The position numbers were made by a program, and so were the translations under genes. Source: Aradus depressus (lineage: Eukaryota > Arthropoda > Insecta > Hemiptera > Aradidae). From it: a stretch of 64,000 nucleotides of DNA. This document shows positions 31,451 through 45,500 of the stretch, one piece after another. The notes below the pieces were generated by a model. That model ran no database searches. It was not told where the DNA came from and worked only from the letters and a program-made list of their open reading frames with translations. Each line of letters starts with the position of its first letter. The stretch's first letter is position 1. The DNA is taken from NCBI GenBank assembly GCA_963662175.1, contig OY759225.1:19083601-19147600 (forward strand). Direction: 5' to 3'.

Positions 31451-34400
31451 CTAGATAAGGTTGGATTCTTCTTCGCTGTTCGGTGAATCATTTGTTTTGA
31501 TGTATATTATACCTCTTTCCCTGAAAAATAAATTTGAAAAATTGTATATATATATATCACAAACTCTATTAATATCTGCAATATTCATTGGCCAATACTT
31601 CATTTATATACAATAAATGTATTTAGAATAAATAACTATAAAGAGTGTTAATTGGTGAGAACAGCAATGCGATAATGAGATTAGTTATGTTTTGAAGTAA
31701 AAATAGCAGAGGTTGAAACAGTTATTTGTTTTTACAAAAGAGTTCAACTTTAACTGTTAACTTTTATCAATAAGTGGTTAATGAAAAAAGTTTTTTAATA
31801 ACTGTTAAATAAAAGTTTTAACTTTTTTAATATCGATATAATTATCACCAAAACTGTTTTGTTAAACTTTTACTTATTTATTCCTTATAAAAAAAAAAAA
31901 AATTCCCTTAGATACAAACTTACTATCATACTGGGAAAATAAAAAATTTAAATAAATAAATAAATTAGCTTTAGTCATACATGGTTCCCCTGCAACTCAA
32001 GTATCTGTAGAAAGGGCATTTTCATCTCTAAAATATATTTTTAATGATTATCGGTACAACCTTGGCAATGAAATCCTTGAAAATATTTTTTTAGTCAAAT
32101 TGAATTAAATTGTTGTATTGATAAAGTTTACTAAGTTGTTATTTACTAGGCTAAGACGGTCTCTGTAAACAAAAATGTAAAAGCATATTACTTTTTTCAT
32201 TAAAACCTTTTCGTTAAAATGGTTTATAACAGTTAAAAAAAAAAAATAAAAATTATGATTTAAGTTAGAAAATAAAAGTTTTGGCAATAACTGTTTTGAA
32301 ATTGCTTCTTTCGATAAAAGTTAAAGTTAAAAAAAAACTTATACATCTACATACCACCAAAGTACCACCAATAAAATGAAAAAAAAAAAACAGCTGTCAG
32401 AGCACCGTCAATGTACTTCCCCTACACGAATTAATGAACTAATTTTTCGCTCGTCCTTCATCGATAGTTTTAATCATTAGTTTCCTTACACTAGGAACTT
32501 CTGAATTCTCATATTAAATTGCATGTCGATACATCGAGAAGGCTGAAAATTAATAGATGCCGCTCTAATGGGGATACACATATGTGATGTGGAAAGCGAT
32601 GAGGGACCTCTTGTCGGGAGAGTGAAATCTTCAGTATAATCAAAATAAGGTGTTAGCGTCAAAAAATGACATTTTCTGTTTCTTATGAATTATAATACTC
32701 TACTATCTCCTTTACCTGTGAAAGTTGTTTAAAAAAATAAGTTACGTTCAGAAATATTTTAAAAACTTAATTAGGTCAGGTCAGGTCTATGAAATGGGAC
32801 CTCTTGTCGTTATGGAGAAATAACGTTGATCCGACAAGATGTCCCTTTTGTATCTATCAGCGTTTTCCCACAAAAGCCACTTTTACTAATAAAATTTTTA
32901 AAATTTCATAAAATCCGTAATTTTTGAGATATTCACTCCATTTTTTTTTTGAAAAATGTCTATTTTTTAGTGTTAAATTAAAAAATATCAAAAACTCAAA
33001 ATCGAAATTTCCGACAAGAGGTCCCTCTTCGCTTTCCACATCACATGTAACATTTTGTACGTTCACAGACACACACAGGTAAGATTTTTTTTTTCATTTT
33101 TGGTAGGGAAGTAGAAAACATGAAATTCCGGTGAAAACTCAACATTACATAACTTCCCCTATACCTCATAAAGCTGGGGAAGTGAAAGAAAATGTTTTAA
33201 AAAAGAGAGTTGTGATGAGTTACTCAAAATTCTGGTTTAGAGAAAAAGGTAGATTAATCAGGACAAAAGAACTTTAAAATTGTTAGTCATCAATAATTTG
33301 TCGGACACAGCTCATTTTCAAATAAAATCTAGAAAATTACAAAAAATATATTAAGAAAGTAAGGTAATCTTGTGCTGCTAATAAACTAATATTGTTGGGC
33401 AATTGGGAATACAGTTGACTCCACAAACACATATTTTGCTGACAACGTTGTGAGATAACTCATCAATAACAACAACTATTGTTGTTATATTTTGAAAAGG
33501 TTAAAAAAATACTTTGAAACGAAAGCAAAAGATATTTTGGAGTCTAACTATGCGAGGTGGAGAGAATTTATTTGAAAATAATAAAGACAGGGTTTCTAAA
33601 GGAAGATGGTCCGCTTCGCTGTAGGTGACTCTTCCAGGGACGGAGGGCGCCAGTAGCTCGGAGGTAGTAGCTAGCCTACTGAGTTCAAGATCGCGGGTTC
33701 GAAACCCGGCCGAGGCCCTTATCTCCCAGATAAAAAAAAAAATGGTCTTAGCCCTTTTCATTTGCATACATAACATCTATCATCATGTAACAAACACAAA
33801 AAGAGAAATTGAATAAAATAATGTTTCAAAGTTTAGAACACTCATGCCCGGGCTTTAAATCCAAAATTCATATCGTCTACTACCTGAGCGCTTTTTCGTC
33901 GACCTGGTAGACATGAGCCTGACTATTGTGAGAATCCCAAATTTTGCCTACGTAGGTTTATTAACCGGAGTCTTTAACGAGTACCTGACAACACACAAAC
34001 TCAAGACCATCGCTTAACGTCCCATCCGAAGGGCGGCGTGCTCAAGGCTTATTAATCTCCCAAATAAAAAACCAAAAGGCCTCGGCCAGGTTCCGAACCC
34101 GCGATCTTGAAGTAGTAAACAAGCACTTGAGCTACCGGCGCCCTCGATTATTATTTTTAATTTTATACTCATTCAATTTCGGAACCCTTCAGTGTGTGAC
34201 CTACTAAAAATGGAACCTTACTGATTTAACCCACTTTTCTTTGACACAACATATAAGTACATTGAAACAGAGTAATTAACATATTATAAGAAATGCTTAA
34301 CTATAAGTTACCTTGTATCAGCATATTCTCCCAAGAGTACTCGATCGGGACCTTCAACATCCTTACAGAAGTCAGCTAAAAGGTACCAAAAACTTGGACA

Positions 34401-37400
34401 TCGTGTGCCAAGGTACAGTTTACCTCGAATAGAATCAGCAAAGAGCTCACACGATCTTCGGTGACTACACAGCGCTGGATCTGAAACAAATTATTATTAT
34501 TATTAAGTTTTTATTTATTTATAAATAAAATACACATATATAAATAATTTGAAAATCATAAATCTTATACCAAAGACGACCATAATTTACAAATAAAGAA
34601 GAAATTAAGTATATCTATCACTTAGCGTTCAAGTATAATATCATAACCCCTTCTCTAAATGTGCAATATGAATAATATATGGAGATCAAATGTCATCATC
34701 ATCCTCGGCGCTACAGCTCCATTCGAGCCTTGGCCTCCTCCAGGGACTTCCCTCAAAGATTCCTGTCCAACGCCAGCGTTCTCCAGTTTTGCAGCCGAAG
34801 GTTCCTTGCGTCCCCATCGACTGCGTCCATCCATCTCTTCCTGGGTCTTTCTCGTCCTCTGTTTCCCTCCGGGATCACTATCATCAGTCTTCGTGGGGTT
34901 TTAGCCTCCTGCATCCTTTGCACATGGCATGCCCATCTAAGCATCGGCAGTCTTATCACGTCTGTGACCTTCAATCAAACGTAGGTTAAAAAAATAAATG
35001 CCGAAATTTAATTCTGATGAATCCTTCAATGCCTATGAATTGGTGTTTTCCAAGTTCTGACAATGTCTTACAGTAATTACAACTCGAAAATTTGTTTTTT
35101 CTTAAGATTATAAGAGTTTTCTGGTTCAAAGTGAGTTTTCTCCAAAAAAAAAATAGTTTCATTACATTAAAAACAGATTACATTTAATATATTTTTGGTC
35201 TAAAGTGAAATTTTTTTTTTTCTCCTGTAACACTTTTTCGGGCTATAACACTCTTGTACTGATGTATCGTTATTATGCTCTTTAATTAAACTTCAAATAT
35301 GGAGATATTATAAAAATTGTGACATCTTTGACTGTAATAATTACTTGATGTGTTGAAGCAGCCAGGTTGTATCGAGTGTCCATTGATGTAGAAGTCAAGA
35401 TGTCCTGAGGGTTCCGTCTTACCAAATATCCCCGGATTGGTATGGATCACATCCACAAAGTCTGCATCGCTTGCATCAAGCTTCTTGCCATCCAATGGAG
35501 TCGCATACAGAGGTAAAGCAGGATCAAGACCTGTACAAAAACATATAACATAAAAACACATTAGAGATTAAAGTGAAATACATACGAGTACTTCTTTTAG
35601 TCCTTCCTTATGCTATCTCTCTAAGGGCCTAAAAAGTCACTTTGGAACTTTGCGCTGACGATGGCGTAAGCCGAAACTAGTACGCTTTATGTATATTTTT
35701 GTGGAATTAAATAATATAAAAGTTAAACAAATTCTTTGTTTTATTGCTCTTAATAACGATTATTATCATATTATTATATCTTTAGTTAATTGCTAGAGGT
35801 CTCTTGTTTATTCTATTTTATTTTTCTCAATTGGTTCTCTAGGCTGATACTTGTATTCATTTCTTTATTATTATTCTTCGTTTTATTTCTTATGTTGGTA
35901 TTCTTAGGGAACATACGTCTCAGAATAAAGATAATTTTTCATTAATTCATTCAAAATGGAATCAAAAAGTGTCAGGATCAAATGGAGGTGAAACTGGAAT
36001 CTGTCAACGTGGCCGATCGAGTCGAGTGGGCAACTCTGAAGCAGACTAAGAACCAACTTGGTCTCCAGTGCTAAAGAAGAAGAAGAAAAAAAAAAAGCAA
36101 ATGAGTGAGTGACGCGCTACTCACGAGAATTGATGTGTAAACAATTGCTTTAGTTTCTAAAATTTGCAGTCGTACACTAATTTTGATTAAAATTTGTATT
36201 ATAATGTGACAATAAGAAAAGTAGTGTGAGGAATTAAACTTTCAACTTTATTGTTCTTCAATTTCTTTTATATATGAATTATAGGTTGTGATAGCTAAAA
36301 TAAAATATTTACAACTGTGACTGTAGTGACTATATCTAACTACAGCGAGAATACAGCGTCGATGGTAGTTTTCGAATTTGTTGTTGAAATGCTTCAATTC
36401 GTATTCATTTGTAGATTAAGTTTGTCACTTAAAAATGAAATAAGCTTTTCGGTATCTCCTGAAATGAGTATAAACATTATATTATTTTTTGTAACAATAT
36501 GAGAACAAATATATTATTTATTGATGGATATTTTCAGCAGTTATTATTATATATTAATAACAATATTTTATAATATCGTATAATAATATATTGACATATT
36601 ATATTTTTTTAGATTTAGACTGCTATATTATTTTCCTTTACCACAAATTTGATTTATTTTGACAAATTTAAGTTTTGTTTTATTTGGCCTTATGTACGGT
36701 GCATATTAGCCATGCCACTGTGTTATCTAGTTATTTACGACATCCATGGCTCCGAGAGGGAGTTCCATCTACGAAATAAAACTCACTCCCGGGCAGATTC
36801 GAACCCGCAAACCATGGTGAAACCATGCGACCAAAGCCCTACGCTTTAGCCCGCACGGCCACCATGGCCCCAAAATTCAAGCTAACGAAGCATCTTAACC
36901 TAAAAGGTTCTTACCGAAAGATCGTTTTATAGTTCGTAATATTGATATTTTAGTTAAATTCACTGCAACGGTAAATATGATCAATAATGTTGTAAAAATA
37001 CAATAGAAATGCTCAAAAACAGCTGACATCACAGATAAAAAGTGTGTAGTTGTGTCCGAAGTGTGTGCTACCGTCCGACACACACTAACGCATGCTCATC
37101 AACGAGACTTACGCTCTGGCGGTCTGACATAGCTCCTACCGAGAGCTAAACGTTTACACATCAAAAAAACGTCCAAGATAATCAGTAAGAGACAGATGAA
37201 CGTCAAACTCTTATTATATGGGCTTCGTTAAAGACAATTAGGTTTAAGAGGATATGTGACGAACCTGTGATCCTGTGTACTCTTATGTTCCTCTGAGAGG
37301 CGAGTTGGGAGCTGACCATACCAGCAATGTGAGCCCCCAGACTGAACCCTACCATATGGATGAGTGAGAGGGGTCTGAGAAGGATCAGAGCCTGTTTGGT

Positions 37401-40400
37401 ACACTGGCCCACTTGCCAAGTGTTGAGGCGAGCACTTAGATAGCATGGCTTCTGGGCGAGTGACTCCCAGTCGACCACCAGTACGGAGCTGTTACCACTC
37501 CACATGTAGGCTGTAAGACAACAAACACTTAAGAAGATCTTTTTCAGAAAGCATCACATCCATTATACACTAGGTTACTTCTTTTTATTTACAAATATAT
37601 ATTTACAACTGTATAAAAATAAATACAACAAGCAAATGTGCTAATAGCAATGTCAAGAGGGGAGAAATATACTCTCACATGTAACTAATCACTGTCACTG
37701 TTGCTGCTAAGGAGGTCTCTAGGCCATTGAGACAATTGTAAGTGATATGATCTAGTTAAAGCCCGGGCATGAGTAACAAAAACAAACAAACCTTCAACAA
37801 TATCACTCATAAAAGATAAACTGGAATATCCATGAATGATGACCTTTAGAGGAATACTTGGATCGAAGTCGGCTGGTGGTGTTTGGGCATTCAAATTAAG
37901 CACTTCTCTGGTTTTTCCTCTATTGGACAAAATTTAAACCACAATCTTATATCATATTTTTAAACACAATTGCACAAAAAGATTGAAATAGTTAAAAGAT
38001 TAAAAGTGTACAGTATGAAACAAGGATCAACATTGTCCTGTAAAACTCGCGAAAAAAAAAGTTAAACCAATAATAATAAATAAATTTAGCACAAAACTTG
38101 ATTTAGATTAACAACGCTTCATTCGGCATATATTTGACAACTGATATCACGTTAGATCTTACATTTGGAAAAAGGTGATCATAATAACACATTATCACGG
38201 CCTTTCGGTCCCCCAACCATGTTTCTTTTTTGTACTTGTACTTGTTCTGCCCACTCGGACATTTTCAGAACTATAATACTGAACTATAACTATAATAATA
38301 GATCATTTTTCAATTTTAGACATAAATAATCAATTATTGTGATTCACATAACAGGGCTCTTAACTTCGAGGAAGGCCCATGGTGGCTGTGCGGGCTAGAG
38401 CATAGGGCATTGGTCGCATGGTTGTGGGTTCAAATCCCTGCCGGGAGAGTTTTATTTTGGTTAAAAACAGATTATTAATGATAATTTGTTTAACAGGAAT
38501 AACGAGATCTATAATAAATATTTATATATAAAATTTAAAAACCTATTTATAGTTTTGAAAATTTCTAAATAAACGGAACGTGAACATCAAAAAAACACTA
38601 AGCAAACTTGTCTTAGTGTATTTATAACTAAACCTGACAATGATGTAAACCGAAAGTTCTGTATACATTTTTTTTTGTAGAGTAAAAAATATTTAAAAAA
38701 AATAAGTTTGTTTTATTTATTTATTCTATATTATATTTATTCTCAATTATGTTAATTATACTTATCATTCAAAAGAAACGAATTTGAAATATTTTGTTTT
38801 TCACACTTACTTAACGTAAATCTTACTTACCGATTGTAAAGATAAAATTTAATATCGGAATTGTCCTGACATGGCTGCATGAAATTCACTTTACACTTCC
38901 ATCTCATATTGTATTCTCTGTTTGAGTTTTCTGTAGCAATCAAAGCATTTACATTGAGAACGACTGCAATAAACAAATGAAGTAATTAATTTGAGGAAAA
39001 AATGTTATTAGTTATAACTATAATGTGGATTAATAATATAGTACAATTATATATTATATTAAAAGCGTTTGTTGCGGGCTGTGAACGAAATCATATCAAA
39101 CTGGCATTGCTTTGTATATGAAAGTCATTAACAAAATTATATTGTACAATGGAACAAAGAAAACAGAAAACAGCGGACGCGAAAGGATTACTTTTATTTT
39201 AACAGTAATGTCAGTATGAAATGATTTTGAGAGGAAAGTGGATTTTTTATCACTTATAGAGGATTTTCATTTACCCAGTTTTCCAAATAGGCAGGTTTGA
39301 AATGACAGTTGTTTTATTTATAGAGGGTCCCGCTAAGAGAGGTCGAAATGTATCGTTTCTCATTTATAGAGGTGAAAATGTTAATGAAAAATGCAGATTT
39401 TATGTTGTTATGTCCAATTTTTATTTTTCAGAACAATACTACAAAACTTATGACTTAAACAATCTGTTATATTGGTTTGTATTTGAGTGCTAGTAGCTTT
39501 AAGTAATTCTCTGATAGTATAAATTTGATCAAATATGCCAGGATTATCAATATTTGACATCTCAAAATATTTATGTAAGGTTTCTAATGCTTTTTCTGCG
39601 TCACGCTTTGATACTCTTTCTGAAATCTCTTCACAACCCGCCTCTTCTTCTTCTATCTCCAAAGAGGAAGAAGAGCACGAGAGTAGACTTTGGTACATTA
39701 AACTCCGTACACAGTTCGTCACGCGACTTTCCACTATCATAATCCAATAATAGCTTTAATTTGTCAGTGGCTGTTAATGAATTACACTTTCGTTTCGACA
39801 TTTTGTGCACTTCTATTCACTTGTTTATCGTACAAAACTTTAGATAGTACCTACTGGAAAACAAAGAAATTAGGATGTTTGTAAACAAACGTGTTGTAAC
39901 CTGATGAAGTGTCTTACTTATACAGGTTATTGAGCTACAAAGTCTCAAATATAGAGATAAACATCAAAAAATCTTAATTAAAAATGTTTGAAAATTCCCA
40001 GTAACACAGGTATTTCAATGCAAAAGTGTCGGGACCTCATTGTAATTATCAGTAACAGAGGTTTCTCACATATCCAGGGCCCACTTAACCAGGTTTCACT
40101 GTATATTCACTATTATGAATAGGAAATCTAATCTAAAGCTCGAAAACTTCCTCTTACTCTACACCACTCTTAACTTAGGGCAGTGAAGTTTGGGGATCTG
40201 CTTACGCAACTAAAATAAAAAGAATTCAAGTTTTCAAGAACAAAATCCTCAGAATGGCTGTGAACTCACCTTGTTTTGTTTGAAACTCCCAATTACACCG
40301 CGACCTTGAATTCCCCTCAATAGAAGAATTCATCCACACCAAATTCCGTAAATACCATGACAGGCTGTCCACTGTTCCAGGAGCTACCACATACAACATT

Positions 40401-42526
40401 GGACAACCCACCACTACACGTCTCAAATATAGACTTCTCCAGGACATGTTAATTTGAGGACTTTTACCTAATGTTTTCAATAGGTTAGGTTGAGTTTTAT
40501 GACTCATGTCCGGGCTTTAACTACGAGGTCATATCGCCTACTACCAGAGCGCTCTTTCGTCACTCAGGTGGACATGAGCCTGACTCTACTACGAGAGTAC
40601 TAAATTTTGCCTACTCTAAATTTTTCACCTAGAGCAGGTGTCTTTAACGCGTTCCTGACATCGTACAGGCTCGGGACCATCGCTTAACGTCCAATTCGAA
40701 GGACGGCGTCCTTAAGTTCATTTTACCTCCCAGATAAAATAAACTAAAGGCCTCGGTCGGATTACGAACGCACGACCTTGAGCTCAGAAGACAAGCACGC
40801 ATACCACTGAGCTACCGGCGCCCTCTGTTTTCAATATGATATTGATAGTTAAGGGTATCTCACCATGTATAACATACTTACATTTTTTGAGTTGGTGAAA
40901 TAAAGAAGAAAGAAAAAAAAAAAACTCTTGAAAAATTGGTCGGTGAGGAAAGTTTTTGAAAATCTGTTGTCTAGAATATTATTTTGAAATATTGTCATTA
41001 TTGATAATAGAACAATGAATGTAGGTTATCACTACATCCATAGGTACATTAATATTTTAGTTAAAGATATACCAAATGCTAGTTATACCCAGTGCCTGGG
41101 TTAGCCAAGGCGAGGCTCTGGGCCGTGGACTTTTCGCGAGGCCTTCACAGTTAAAATTAAATTTCAGCTCAAGGTTTCACCTCAAGTAACATTTGGGAAG
41201 AAAGTTTGTAGTAATACTGCGAATTCTTCGAATAATCATCATCATTTAATAGTATTGTTATGGTATTTTTCAATCGATACTCCATTGAATGGTTTTTTTA
41301 AAATCATTTTCAGAATAATATACTGATTACTACGGACGATCAGAATTGTTTTATTCAATATCTCGTGTTCTTAAGGATATTATCAGAAGAAATATTTTTA
41401 CATTCGTGGCATGCGATAATTAGTTTGATCAAATACATTTCAATTTAGACATGTAAGTTAACCTTGCGAGCTTTTTGTTTTGCAAATGTGTCGATGACAG
41501 TGTCGAAATCAGTAGTACGCGAAATATCCGATATATTGTTATCGATACACACGCCTTTCAACAATCGATTATATTCGAAAATCGTTTCAAATGGAATTAA
41601 GATGCATTCAAACGTCCATGCAAACACTAATAAATGCACATTAATAAATTGATCAATGTATAAATTTTTTAAATTTACAAGCGCGAGGCCCTGGGCGGTG
41701 GCCCAGGTTTGCCGCACCTAAAACCGTTACTGGTTATACCGACAAGTGTATAAACAGCTATAAAACTACCTGAATGATGAAACAGTAACGAGCTTTTTAA
41801 GTTTCTCTCCGGGTCTTAGACTTTCGAAAGTATCTCATAACCTAAGATAGCGTATAGGGCATCCAGTTTGAATTTAGCGAGCTGTTGCAATGACAGGCTA
41901 TAAAAAAAACATAGGTGAATCACTTACTATGTACTTCCCCACCACGAATTAATCGATAACGTTTTTCCTCTCCCTCCAAAACCAACCGACTTTTTGAAAA
42001 TGAAAATGAAAATAAATTTTATTATTCTGGGACCGAGGTCCCCTAAGAATAAATATAAAAATTAGTGCTACATTGGAGAAAAACTATACAACTAAAAAAT
42101 AGATAAACAGGAAATGAAAAAACAGGAAAAAACATAAAATTAACAACTTCAATATGATGAAACAAAATAAATAAAAGTATCTACAAAAATAAAAGAGAAT
42201 AAATAAAAAAAGAAAAAAAGCAAATCTATACAACTAAGAAAGAGATAAAATTGATAATATATATAAATATAAATATAAATCGATCGAGCATAGTACGGTG
42301 GTTGATTATAAAAGAGAAGGAAGGATGCCCAGCCAAGGTTAAAAATAAAATTAATTTAGAAAGCAGAAAATAAGATAAAATAAAAAATAAATAAATGCAT
42401 ATTAAAAATATAGTAATGTGTAAATGAGCCAAAAATGAATATTATTGATTATGATGGAATAATTTAGAAAATATGATAAAAAAAATATAATAAAACTAGA
42501 GAATGACAAAGACAAGAAAGAGATAG

Positions 42527-42563
<37 letters not shown>

Positions 42564-45500
42564 GAGAAAAGTAATTTGAATGATTATATAATTAAGGTTG
42601 ACGAATTAGGGAATACAGGGGAGAGATCAAAGAGGAGTGGATTGTTTGGTGAAGAGGAATTGGAATAGTGAGGATTTGAAGGGAGCCACGGAAGGAGAGT
42701 GACGGATTGGGAAGGAATGAATTGTGGAAGGCTGAGGAGCGATGGGAGGGCATGAAGAGGTCTGAAGGACGGGACTTTTTGGGTTAAAACTTAATATATG
42801 TCATACATAGTGTCTTCTGAATGCTCATACTAAATTTTGTCGATATATTCATATATTAAGGTATATAAGTTGAGCCCCTCTTTTCTGGTCCCCCTCTTCT
42901 CTTAAGAAGAAAATTAATTGGTACCATCCTTATGGGGCTTTGAATTTAAATATAAAATTTCATAATGATAATAACATTTGGTTTTGATCCAGAACTGTCC
43001 AACGATGACATCTATTGATTTTGCTTAAAACAAAAACACTAATATCTGCCGATAGAATAATTGTATTAACACAAAATTTCTTATGTAAGTTTAAAACTAC
43101 ATTAATTTTCAGCTGAATCGGCAGAAGGGGGAATCAGAGGCTCAACTTAAAAACCCCAATAACTGCCAATGTATAGTAGAACCTCTTTAAGTCGAACCTC
43201 AATAAGTCGAAAACCTCCAAAACTCGAAAAAAAGTTTTGTTCCTTTCCCTTCAAGCCCCAAAACCTCCATTACTCGAAATGTCAACCCTCTATTAGTCGA
43301 AATAATCAGTGAGTTCCTACAAGCCATTTTGGTACATATTTTCCCTCTATAACTCGAAAAAATAAATTCGACCTCTGTATCTCGAACATAGCAATGTTTT
43401 ATTTTACAACCTTTACAACTCGATTATTTGAAACTTATTACCTCTATAGCTCGAAAAAAAATAAGTTACGGACTTTAAGAATTTGCCGACAATGTACAAT
43501 AAATAGGATTACCAATTAACTAAAGCAAAAAAAAATTACTGACTTTTTTTAATACCTACATATATGTACTACGTATTTTTTATTTTAAGGATGTTTTGAA
43601 ATAATGTTGATTTATAATAAATATAAATATGTTTGTTACCTCTGTAACCTGAATTTTTATTTATTTCACCTCTCTAACTCAAAATTAGTTAGAATGAATT
43701 TTAACTCCTAAAGTCGAATCAAAATCCGCCTAACTCGAAATCCTCCATAAGTCGAAAACTCTATAACTCGAATTTTTTGGCGTCTCCCTTGATGTTCGAC
43801 TTATAGGGGTTCTACTGTAATAAATGTATCAACCGTTGAATGTTAGCGCAAACAGTCGATTGATATTGGAGGAAGAGCGAAAATTTACTTCATTAATTTG
43901 TTGTGGGGAAGTACATTGCTGGTGATTCACCACTTTTTTTTTTTATACTTGGAATACAAAGGCTGAAAAACTTGAAATTCCATTGAAAATTCTACATCGA
44001 ATTTTTGAACGATTACATAACTTATACTTAATTAATCAAATAAATTTTCGCATAAAAATAAAAGACTCGAATTGGAATAAAAGACGTTGAGTCTCCTGGA
44101 CAATGTCGTGTACCGCATCTAATAATAAATAGAAAAAATAGTCTCTGGTGGAAATGTTGACATATACCAAAATATAAGAGCCGGTGTATTGGTTAATATA
44201 GTATTTCAGAAGAAGACTATGGTTAGATAAGAGCTGCCTGTACACGTTCCCTGTGAAGCTGTCGGTTAGTTGGTCATGACACACTAACCACTAGGAAGTG
44301 TGGAATACAGCCCCTGTCCACCGCTCTCACTCTAAACTGAGAACCCCAGTCTGCTTAGAACAATTTCACTATAAATAAAATCCAATGAGAGTGCTTGTTT
44401 ACTGAGCTCAAGATCGCGGGTTCGAAACCAAAAATTTGGAATGGAAAAGTTACATGTGCTAACTTTGATCTGATTAGATCAAAGAAACACTTTACTCCTG
44501 GGCCAAAGTACATTTTACAAGATACCATTTATATTTTTTTTTCTGGAAGGTGAAAAAACCTTGAGCAGGCCGTCCTTCAAATGGGACGTTAAACGATGGT
44601 CCCGAGCCTGTAAGAGAGAAGTTGAAATTTTAACTGGAAAATCCCCCATCGCTTATAGTTAAGAACGTATTTGTTCTGAAATATTTACTCCATCGACATA
44701 AATAGTCTCCATCTCCTGAGGTAGGTAGTATTTATATAACATATACAGTCTCTATCTCCTGAGGTAGTGTATATACAATATATACATTCTCCATCACCGG
44801 AGGTAGTGTGTATACAACATAATCTCCATCTCCTGAGATAGTGTGTATTCAACGTATACATTCTCCATGACCGGAGGTAGTGTGTATACACATAATCTCC
44901 ATCTCCTGAGGTAGTGTGTATGTTCAACGTATACAGTCTTCATCTCCAGAAGTAGTGTGTACACAACATATACAGTCTCCATCTCCTGAGGTAGGTATTT
45001 ATATAACATATACAGTCTATATCTCCTGAGCTAGTGTATATACAATATATACATTCTCCATCTCCGGAGGTAGTGTGTATTCAACATATACAGTCTCCAT
45101 CTTCTGAGGCAGTGTGTATACCAAATACACAGTCCATCTCCTGAGGTAGGTATTTATACAACATATGCAGTCTATATCTCCTAAGCTAGTGTATATACAA
45201 CATATACAGTCTCCATCTCCTGAGGTAGCGTGTACACCAATTACACAGTCCACCTCCTGAGGTAGGTATTTATACAACATATACAATCTCCATCTCCGGA
45301 GGTAATGTCTCCAGCTCCTGAGGTAGTGGGTATACCACATATAATATGAAGGACCTTTAGATATGTCGCTCCAGTTGAGAAATTCTAAAAGTTATCTAAC
45401 AGTATATGAGGTTTGAGAATTTACCGAATTAACAAGATTAGTCTAACATATCCAGCTGTATGTCTGTGTTCGTGTCGGCTCACTGCAACCTGGCCTACTT

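Larger units (their letters stand above)
41895..44030. repeat. Family A repeats in both orientations, split by two insertions
   Basis: Plus-oriented pieces at 41895-41996 and 42773-42980. Inverted pieces at 43000-43173 and 43818-43910 (CCCAATAACTGCC reads GGCAGTTATTGGG on the other strand). A plus-oriented end at 43910-44030. A retroelement and a pogo MITE interrupt them. Confidence 0.75.

Noticed and set aside
33641..33720. Functional tRNA gene (A and B boxes present)
   Set aside because: It has no proper acceptor or anticodon stems, and the same head begins every copy of SINE family 1.
42530..42560. Poly-A run as the 3' end of a plus-strand retroposon
   Set aside because: The surrounding element is on the reverse strand with target duplications at 41988 and 42773. 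The run is internal to its 3' untranslated region.
44692..45345. CRISPR-like array
   Set aside because: The whole unit is repeated with no unique spacers, and the DNA is from an animal. It is a minisatellite.
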